Source of the DNA: Streptomyces sp. JJ36
Lineage (GTDB): Bacteria > Actinomycetota > Actinomycetes > Streptomycetales > Streptomycetaceae
Direction of reading: 5' to 3'
DNA: 38,312 nucleotides
Assembly (NCBI RefSeq): GCF_021696945.1
Contig: NZ_JACYHE010000059.1
Span: 1-38,312, forward strand
Below, piece by piece: positions 33,079 to 38,312 of the stretch. Below the pieces are notes generated by a model. The model saw only the letters and a program-made list of their open reading frames with translations. It was not told where the DNA came from and did not search any database. The position numbers were made by a program, and so were the translations under genes. The first letter of the stretch is position 1, and each line of letters opens with the position of its first letter.

Positions 33079-34344
33079 GTGAGCACCTTTTCCGCCCCCA
33101 AGGGCACCTACGACCTGCTGCCCCCGGACTCCGCGGACTACCTGGCGGTCCGTGAGGCGTTCTCCGCGCCGCTGCGGCGGTCCGGGTACGGCTATGTGGA
33201 GACCCCCGGCTTCGAGCACACCGAGCTCTTCTCCCGCGGTGTCGGCGAGTCCACCGACATCGTGACCAAGGAGATGTACACCCTCACCACCAAGGGCGGC
33301 GACGAGCTGGCCCTGCGCCCCGAGGGCACCGCCTCCGTGCTGCGCGCCGCGCTCCAGGCCAACCTGCACCGGGGCGCGCTGCCGGTGAAGCTCTGGTACT
33401 CCGGGTCCTACTACCGCTACGAGCGTCCGCAGGCCGGCCGCTACCGGCACTTCTCCCAGGTCGGCGCCGAGGCGCTGGGCGCCGAGGACCCGGCGCTGGA
33501 CGCCGAGCTGATCGTCCTCGCCGCCGACGCCTACCGCTCCCTGGGGCTGCGTCACGTCCGGCTGCTGCTCAACTCGCTCGGCGACCGGGAGTGCCGCCCG
33601 GTCTACCGCGCGGCGCTCCAGGACTTCCTCCGCGGTCTCGACCTGGACGAGGACACCCGGCGGCGGATCGAGCTCAACCCGCTGCGGGTGCTCGACGACA
33701 AGCGGGAGAGCGTCCAGCGGCAGCTCTCCGGCGCCCCGATGATGCGGGACCACCTGTGCGAGGGGTGCAAGTCCTACCACGAGCAGGTGCGCGAGCTGCT
33801 GACGGCGCAGGGCGTGGCCTTCGAGGACGACCCGCGGCTGGTGCGCGGGCTGGACTACTACACCCGCACCACCTTCGAGTTCGTGCACGACGGTCTGGGC
33901 TCCCAGTCCGCGGTCGGCGGCGGCGGCCGCTACGACGGGCTCTCGGAGATGATCGGCGGCCCGGAGCTGCCCTCGGTGGGCTGGGCGCTGGGCGTGGACC
34001 GGACCGTGCTGGCGCTGCGGGCGGAGGGCGTCTCCCTGGAGCTGCCGCCCGCCACCGAGGTGTTCGCCGTGCCGGTCGGCGAGGAGGCCCGCCGGGAGCT
34101 CTTCACCGCCGTGACGGAGCTGCGCCGGCAGGGGGTCGCCGCGGACTTCGCGTACGGCGGGAAGGGCATGAAGAACGCCATGAAGTCGGCGAACCGTTCC
34201 GGGGCCCGCTACGCGCTGGTGCTGGGCGACCGCGACCTGACCGAGGGGGTGGCCCAGCTCAAGAACCTGGAGAGCGGCGAGCAGCGGCCCGTGCCACTCG
34301 ATCGAGTGGTCACCGAGGTGTGCGCGAAGCTGGGCCGGACCTGA
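33079..34344 (+). CDS. hisS: Histidyl-tRNA synthetase
   Basis: Charges tRNA-His. The 421 residues have class II motif 1 near the start (GTYDLLPPDS region), motif 2 around WYSGSYYRYERPQAGRYRHFSQVGAE (about 106-131), LALRPEGTASVLRA, the histidine-specific GLDYYTRTTFEF (from 257), motif 3 GGRYDGLSEMIGG, and a C-terminal anticodon-binding domain. Length is normal. GTG 33079 has GAAGG about nine bases upstream. It lies directly after the MBL-fold gene. Confidence 0.97.
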   Translation: MSTFSAPKGTYDLLPPDSADYLAVREAFSAPLRRSGYGYVETPGFEHTELFSRGVGESTDIVTKEMYTLTTKGGDELALRPEGTASVLRAALQANLHRGALPVKLWYSGSYYRYERPQAGRYRHFSQVGAEALGAEDPALDAELIVLAADAYRSLGLRHVRLLLNSLGDRECRPVYRAALQDFLRGLDLDEDTRRRIELNPLRVLDDKRESVQRQLSGAPMMRDHLCEGCKSYHEQVRELLTAQGVAFEDDPRLVRGLDYYTRTTFEFVHDGLGSQSAVGGGGRYDGLSEMIGGPELPSVGWALGVDRTVLALRAEGVSLELPPATEVFAVPVGEEARRELFTAVTELRRQGVAADFAYGGKGMKNAMKSANRSGARYALVLGDRDLTEGVAQLKNLESGEQRPVPLDRVVTEVCAKLGRT

Positions 34345-34408
34345 GGGCGTTGGGGCACAATGAGGGACAGCCGGACCTCGTACTGACGACGACGGGACAC
34401 CACGCGCT

Positions 34409-35071
34409 ATGACCACCACGGCACCCCGCGCGCATGCGCGCGCCGACGCGGAAGCGGACGGACCGCCGACGGGCGCTGCGGGCGCCGTGGGCGCCGGGCG
34501 CGCCTTCTCCTGGCTCCTGATGGTGGCCGGGGCGGCCGGCCTGCTGGCCGCCTGGGTCATCACGATGGACAAGTTCAAGCTGCTCGAGGCGGAGATCGCC
34601 GGGGAGAAGTTCGTCCCCGGCTGCAGCATCAACCCCGTCGTCTCCTGCGGCAACATCATGGAGAGCGAGCAGGCCGAGGTCTTCGGCTTCCCGAACCCGA
34701 TGCTCGGCCTGGTCACGTACGGCATGGTGATCGCCGCCGGGGCGGGGCTGCTCGCCGGCGCCCGCTTCCCCCGCTGGTGGTGGCTGACCTTCAACGCCGG
34801 GTGCCTCTTCGGCGTCGGGTTCGTGACCTGGCTGATGTACCAGTCGCTCTACACCATCGGGGCCCTGTGCCTGTGGTGCTGCCTCGCCTGGGTCGCCACG
34901 ATCTTCCTGTTCTGGTACGTCACCGGGCACAACATCCGCAGCGGTTTCCTCCCGGCGCCCGCCGGGGTGAAGGACTTCGCCGGGGAGTTCCACTGGGTGG
35001 TCCCGGTGGTGCACATCGGCATCATCGGCATGCTGATCCTCACGAACTGGTGGGACTTCTGGACCAGGTGA
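34409..35071 (+). CDS. Vitamin K epoxide reductase (VKOR) family protein
   Basis: Predicted integral membrane enzyme that passes electrons from a DsbA-like partner to a quinone, regenerating disulfide-forming capacity outside the cell. The 220 residues have a disordered N terminus, TM1 (about 33-52), the loop pair GCSINPVVSC (Cys72, Cys80), further TM segments (about 98-118 and 124-143), the active CLWC (Cys154, Cys157; Cys158 adjacent) and a last TM near the C terminus. No DsbA domain is fused. ATG 34409 has only a weak ribosome site. Confidence 0.9.
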   Translation: MTTTAPRAHARADAEADGPPTGAAGAVGAGRAFSWLLMVAGAAGLLAAWVITMDKFKLLEAEIAGEKFVPGCSINPVVSCGNIMESEQAEVFGFPNPMLGLVTYGMVIAAGAGLLAGARFPRWWWLTFNAGCLFGVGFVTWLMYQSLYTIGALCLWCCLAWVATIFLFWYVTGHNIRSGFLPAPAGVKDFAGEFHWVVPVVHIGIIGMLILTNWWDFWTR

Positions 35072-35114
35072 GGTCCGCCCCGGTGGCCGGGCCCCGGCTG
35101 TCGGTGGTGTGACT

Positions 35115-35120
35115 TAGGGT
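35115..35120 (+). promoter_or_regulatory. -10 element for leaderless rarA
   Basis: TAGGGT ends seven bases before GTG 35128 and there is no ribosome site, in the leaderless pattern. Confidence 0.45.
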
Positions 35121-35127
35121 TTCCGGC

Positions 35128-36513
35128 GTGGAGCCCGATCTGTTCACCGCCGCCGCCGAGGACCGTCAGGCCCGGGAGCCGTCGGCCAGCCCGCTGGCCG
35201 TCCGGATGCGCCCGCGCACCCTGGACGAGGTGGTGGGCCAGCAGCATCTGCTGCGGCCCGGGTCGCCGCTGCGCCGGCTCGTCGGCGAGAACGGCGGCGG
35301 TCCGGCCGGTCCCTCGTCCGTCCTGCTCTGGGGCCCGCCCGGCACCGGGAAGACGACCCTCGCGTACGTGGTCAGCCAGGCCACCGACGCGCGCTTCGTC
35401 GAACTCTCCGCGATCACCGCGGGGGTCAAGGAGGTGCGCGCGGTCATCGACGGCGCCCGCCGCTCCTCCGGGGCGTACGGCAAGGACACCGTCCTCTTCC
35501 TCGACGAGATCCACCGCTTCAGCAAGGCGCAGCAGGACTCCCTGCTGCCCGCCGTGGAGAACCGCTGGGTCACGCTGATCGCGGCCACCACCGAGAACCC
35601 GTACTTCTCGGTGATCTCGCCGCTGCTCTCCCGGTCCCTGCTGCTCACCCTGGAGCCGCTCACCGAGGACGACCTGCGCGGGCTGCTGCGCCGTGCGGTC
35701 GCGGAGGAGCGCGGGCTGGGCGGCGCGGTGCGCCTGCCCGGGGAGTCCGAGGCCCATCTGCTGCGCCTCGCGGGCGGGGACGCCCGGCGTGCGCTCACCG
35801 CGCTGGAGGCGGGGGCCGGCGCGGCGCTCGCCAAGGGTGAGGACACGGTGAGCCTGGCCTCCCTGGAGGAGGCGGTCGACCGTGCCGCGGTGAAGTACGA
35901 CCGGGACGGCGACCAGCACTACGATGTGGCCAGCGCGCTGATCAAGTCGATCCGCGGCTCGGACGTGGACGCCGCGCTGCACTACCTCGCCCGGATGATC
36001 GAGGCGGGGGAGGACCCGCGGTTCATCGCCCGGCGGCTGATGATCTCCGCCAGCGAGGACATCGGGATGGCGGATCCGACGGCCCTGCAGACGGCGGTCG
36101 CGGCCGCGCAGGCGGTGGCGATGATCGGCTTCCCGGAGGCCCGGATCGCCCTCTCCCAGGCGACGGTGGCGCTGGCCCTGGCACCCAAGTCGAACGCCGC
36201 CTATCTGGCCATCGACGCCGCCCTGGCGGACGTCCGTGCCGGGCTCGCCGGACCGGTGCCCCCGCACCTGCGGGACACCCACTACAAGGGCGCGCAGCAG
36301 CTCGGGCACGGCCGGGAGTACCAGTACCCGCACGATCTCCCCGGCGGCATCGCCGCCCAGCAGTACGCACCCGACGCCGTCCACGGCAAGCGGTACTACG
36401 AGCCGACGCGCTACGGCGCGGAGGCCCGCTACGCGGAGGTCGCCGAGCGGGTGCGGGCCCGGCTGCGGGGGGACCCGCCGCGTCCGGCGGGCGAGGAGAC
36501 CGGCGGGGCCTGA
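35128..36513 (+). CDS. rarA: Replication-associated recombination protein RarA (MgsA-like AAA+ ATPase)
   Basis: AAA+ ATPase related to clamp loaders and RuvB, acting at stalled replication forks. The 461 residues contain RPRTLDEVVGQQHLL, Walker A GPPGTGKT (69-76), Walker B VLFLDEIHRFSKAQQD (Asp126, Glu127), sensor 1 ATTENPYFSVISPLLSR, sensor 2 GGDARRALTALE, and the C-terminal tetramerisation domain with FIARRLMISASEDIGMAD and PHDLPGG. GTG 35128 gives the family N terminus. Confidence 0.95.
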   Translation: MEPDLFTAAAEDRQAREPSASPLAVRMRPRTLDEVVGQQHLLRPGSPLRRLVGENGGGPAGPSSVLLWGPPGTGKTTLAYVVSQATDARFVELSAITAGVKEVRAVIDGARRSSGAYGKDTVLFLDEIHRFSKAQQDSLLPAVENRWVTLIAATTENPYFSVISPLLSRSLLLTLEPLTEDDLRGLLRRAVAEERGLGGAVRLPGESEAHLLRLAGGDARRALTALEAGAGAALAKGEDTVSLASLEEAVDRAAVKYDRDGDQHYDVASALIKSIRGSDVDAALHYLARMIEAGEDPRFIARRLMISASEDIGMADPTALQTAVAAAQAVAMIGFPEARIALSQATVALALAPKSNAAYLAIDAALADVRAGLAGPVPPHLRDTHYKGAQQLGHGREYQYPHDLPGGIAAQQYAPDAVHGKRYYEPTRYGAEARYAEVAERVRARLRGDPPRPAGEETGGA

Positions 36514-36606
36514 GCCGGCTTCCGCCCTCCGGGGCGCTCTCCGGCGGGCCCCGGGCCCGGGAGAAGGCGCCCGGCGACCACGCCCGGGACGCACGGGTGG
36601 CAGGGT

Positions 36607-36645
36607 GCTGCGGTGAACGGGACGGCACGGACGGCGCACCGCAGC
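36607..36645. terminator. Hairpin between rarA and the DUF2470 gene
   Basis: GCTGCGGTG (36607-36615) pairs perfectly with CACCGCAGC (36637-36645) around a 21-base loop, in the 164-base gap between two convergent genes. Confidence 0.6.
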
Positions 36646-36677
36646 GGCACGCGGGGAGGGGCCGCCGGTGCTCCGCC

Positions 36678-37517
36678 TCAGCTCCCGGCGGCCTCGAAGA
36701 GCCGGTGCATCGCCCGCCGCAGTGCGGTGAGGTCCCCGACCGGTTCCGGGAACTCGAAGCGTGCGTCGAAGCAGCGCCCCGGTCCGGCGAAGCGCAGCCG
36801 CATGCCGTAGCGGTCCAGGGAGAGCGGGGCGACCCGGTCCCAGGCCCCGCACAGCTCCTCGCCGTCGTCGCCGAGCAGCGAGCAGAGCCCGCGCACGCGG
36901 TCCCCGTGCGCCGCGGCCAGATGCTGGAGGAGTTCCGCCTCGTGCCGGGCCAGCGGGTCCGGGGCGGCCGCGGCGAACTCCTCCGGCTCGACGTGCTCCT
37001 CACCCCACAGGTCGTCCACCCGGGCCTCGCCCACCTCCAGCCGGAGCAGCACCTGCGGGCCGTGCACCTCCGGGCCCTCCGGCTGCCCGCGGGAGAGGAG
37101 ACCGGCGCACCGCGCGTGGTCCGTCCCGGGTACAGCCGTCAGCCAGCCCGCGACCCAGGCCTGTCCGCGTACCCGGTGGGGCACCGCGACCGGAGCGACA
37201 TCCGTGAGTTCCATCACGGCCGTGAGGTCGTCGTGCTGTGCGTGGGCGGCGGCGCGTGCGGCCGGCGCATCGGCCGTGACCTGCACGAGCACGTCGCCGT
37301 CCGGGGTCACGGCCCGCCGGAGCGGGGCGCTCCCGCCGAGGGGGTCCTCGGGAAGGTGCTCGGCCCCGGGAATGCGGAGCCGTGCGGATACGCTGGATTC
37401 CACGAGGGTTCGTACACGCTCGGCGGCCGTGGGCTGCCGGGCGTCTTCCACGGGACGCGGCTGACCCGGTCCCGCATCGCCATCGGTGCCGGACAGGGGG
37501 ATCCCAGGTCGAAACAT
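36678..37517 (-). CDS. DUF2470 protein, HugZ/heme oxygenase-like split-barrel protein
   Basis: Probably acts on heme or a flavin-type ligand. The 279 residues have an N-terminal split-barrel-like domain (about 30-175, with TDVAPVAVPHRVRGQAWVAGWL) of the pyridoxamine oxidase-like kind, and a C-terminal DUF2470 domain (roughly the last 80 residues: LLQHLAAAHGDRVRGLCSLL, then PLSLDRYGMRLRF, FDARFEFPEPVGDLTALRRAM). This pairing occurs in HugZ-type heme-degrading proteins. ATG 37517 has GGAGGAG about six bases upstream. A 19-base iron box starts 15 bases before the start codon, so transcription should be repressed by the DmdR/IdeR regulator when iron is plentiful. This agrees with a role in getting iron from heme, which is inferred. 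Confidence 0.8.
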   Translation of the reverse strand: MFRPGIPLSGTDGDAGPGQPRPVEDARQPTAAERVRTLVESSVSARLRIPGAEHLPEDPLGGSAPLRRAVTPDGDVLVQVTADAPAARAAAHAQHDDLTAVMELTDVAPVAVPHRVRGQAWVAGWLTAVPGTDHARCAGLLSRGQPEGPEVHGPQVLLRLEVGEARVDDLWGEEHVEPEEFAAAAPDPLARHEAELLQHLAAAHGDRVRGLCSLLGDDGEELCGAWDRVAPLSLDRYGMRLRFAGPGRCFDARFEFPEPVGDLTALRRAMHRLFEAAGS

Positions 37518-37531
37518 GCGTTCTCCTCCGC

Positions 37532-37550
37532 TAAGGTAAGCCTCACCTAA
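37532..37550. promoter_or_regulatory. Iron box (DmdR1/IdeR operator)
   Basis: TAAGGTAAGCCTCACCTAA on the forward strand. Its reverse complement, TTAGGTGAGGCTTACCTTA, matches the actinobacterial iron box TTAGGTTAGGCTCACCTAA at 16 of 19 positions and is a near-palindrome. It sits 15 bases upstream of the DUF2470 gene start and 22 bases upstream of rpsD. Such sites usually overlap the promoter and repress in iron-replete cells. Confidence 0.82.
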
Positions 37551-37572
37551 CTTACACGGAGGTCCGTTCAAC

Positions 37573-38184
37573 GTGAACCAGTCGCGTCCCAAGGTCAAGA
37601 AGTCGCGGGCGCTGGGCGTCGCGCTGACCCCGAAGGCCGTCAAGTACTTCGAGAAGCGCCCCTACCCGCCCGGCGAGCACGGCCGCGGCCGCAAGCAGAC
37701 CAGCGACTACAAGGTCCGGCTGCTGGAGAAGCAGCGGCTGCGGGCCCAGTACGACGTCAGCGAGCGCCAGATGGTCCGCGCCTACGACCGCGCCCGCAAG
37801 GTCGAGGGCAAGACCGGCGAGGCGCTGATCATCGAGCTGGAACGGCGGCTGGACGCCCTGGTGTTCCGCTCCGGCCTGGCCCGGACGATCTACCAGGCCC
37901 GCCAGATGGTCGTGCACGGGCACATCGCGGTCAACGGCCGCAAGGTCGACAAGCCGTCCTTCCGGGTGCGCCCGGAGGACGTGGTGCAGGTCCGCGAGCG
38001 CAGCCGCAGCAAGCACCCCTTCCTCGTCGCCCGCGAGGGCGGATACGCCCCCGACGGCGAGACCCCGCGCTACCTCGAGGTCAACCTGGAGGCGCTCGCC
38101 TTCCGGCTCGACCGCGACCCGAACCGCCGTGAGGTCCCGGTCGTCTGCGACGAGCAGCTCGTCGTCGAGTACTACGCCCGCTGA
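37573..38184 (+). CDS. rpsD: 30S ribosomal protein S4
   Basis: Primary 16S rRNA-binding protein that starts assembly of the small subunit. The 203 residues show NQSRPKVKKSRALGVALTPKA at the start, RPYPPGEHGRGRKQTSDY, the S4 RNA-binding domain (RRLDALVFRSGLARTIYQARQMVVHGHIAVNGR, about 91-125) and the C-terminal VVCDEQLVVEYYAR. The N-terminal zinc-binding cysteines of some S4 proteins are absent (zinc-free type). GTG 37573 has GGAGG ten bases upstream. The gene stands alone, outside the usual alpha operon. The iron box lies in its upstream region. Confidence 0.96.
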   Translation: MNQSRPKVKKSRALGVALTPKAVKYFEKRPYPPGEHGRGRKQTSDYKVRLLEKQRLRAQYDVSERQMVRAYDRARKVEGKTGEALIIELERRLDALVFRSGLARTIYQARQMVVHGHIAVNGRKVDKPSFRVRPEDVVQVRERSRSKHPFLVAREGGYAPDGETPRYLEVNLEALAFRLDRDPNRREVPVVCDEQLVVEYYAR

Positions 38185-38212
38185 CCGCCCGGTCCCCGGC
38201 CGTCCCGCTCAG

Positions 38213-38254
38213 CCGCCGGCCCGCCGTCGGCACCGCCCGCCGGCGGGCCGGCGG
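38213..38254 (+). terminator. rpsD terminator
   Basis: A perfect 13-pair stem (38213-38225 with 38242-38254) with a 16-base loop begins 28 bases after the rpsD stop. The remaining bases to the window end show nothing else. Confidence 0.75.
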
Positions 38255-38312
38255 GCTGCCGTGTGCCGGCGGTGCCGTGCCCGGGCATCCGCCCGGTGGC
38301 GCCCCGGCGCCG

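Noticed and set aside
32188..34794. 868-residue reverse reading frame opposite hisS
   Set aside because: Shadow of the MBL-fold and hisS genes, with no recognisable motif.

Overview
The window is chromosomal core sequence from a Streptomyces or a very close relative. GC content is very high throughout, third codon positions are almost always G or C, and GTG starts are common. It carries ssgB, the sporulation-division gene of sporulating actinomycetes, and most of the rest is in the order pgsA-acyltransferase-pimA / pdxS-pdxT / yebC / ruvCAB / yajC-secD-secF / apt-relA / hisS, which is well known in Actinobacteria. I see no transposase, phage gene, integrase, CRISPR array or biosynthetic cluster.

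Layout. (1) 1-250: a reverse-strand tRNA cluster Gly(GCC)-Cys(GCA)-Val(GAC), the last one cut by the window edge. (2) 349-3078: pabB-pabC-GNAT operon (folate branch). (3) 3079-6250: a DsbA-like protein, two small membrane proteins, a CGNR zinc-finger regulator, ssgB and a PGPGW membrane protein. (4) 6358-7196: two identical tRNA-Val(CAC) genes flanking an SRPBCC gene. (5) 7338-13991: thrS, an Ap4A-phosphorylase-like HIT protein, then on the reverse strand an unrecognised 557-residue membrane protein and a divergent EF-G (EF-G2). (6) 14250-17730: phosphatidylinositol and mannoside pathway, with pgsA, acyltransferase and pimA joined by 4-base stop/start overlaps, plus a LemA-like membrane protein. 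(7) 17964-19565: pyridoxal phosphate synthase pdxS-pdxT. (8) 19624-22886: yebC and the Holliday-junction operon ruvC-ruvA-ruvB. (9) 23054-29833: yajC-secD-secF-apt and relA (export and stringent response). (10) 29983-36513: a DUF349 coiled-coil protein, a membrane-anchored cyclophilin, a glyoxalase-II-like hydrolase, hisS, a VKOR and rarA. (11) 36678-38184: a DUF2470/heme-oxygenase-like gene and rpsD, diverging from a 55-base region that holds an excellent iron box.

The genes largely serve translation and its stress signalling (tRNAs, thrS, hisS, rpsD, EF-G2, relA, Ap4A phosphorylase), the cell envelope (phosphatidylinositol/PIM synthesis, Sec accessory complex, VKOR, cyclophilin) and DNA repair (RuvABC, RarA). 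Many intergenic gaps hold strong hairpin terminators. Several genes appear leaderless, with a TANNNT -10 element six or seven bases before the start codon.

I found no clear new multi-gene system. The most worthwhile leads are the iron box between the DUF2470 gene and rpsD, the degenerate GTP-binding motifs of EF-G2 beside the unrecognised membrane protein, the pairing of thrS with an Ap4A-degrading HIT protein, and the small-protein neighbourhood of ssgB. No gap between genes exceeds 300 bases.
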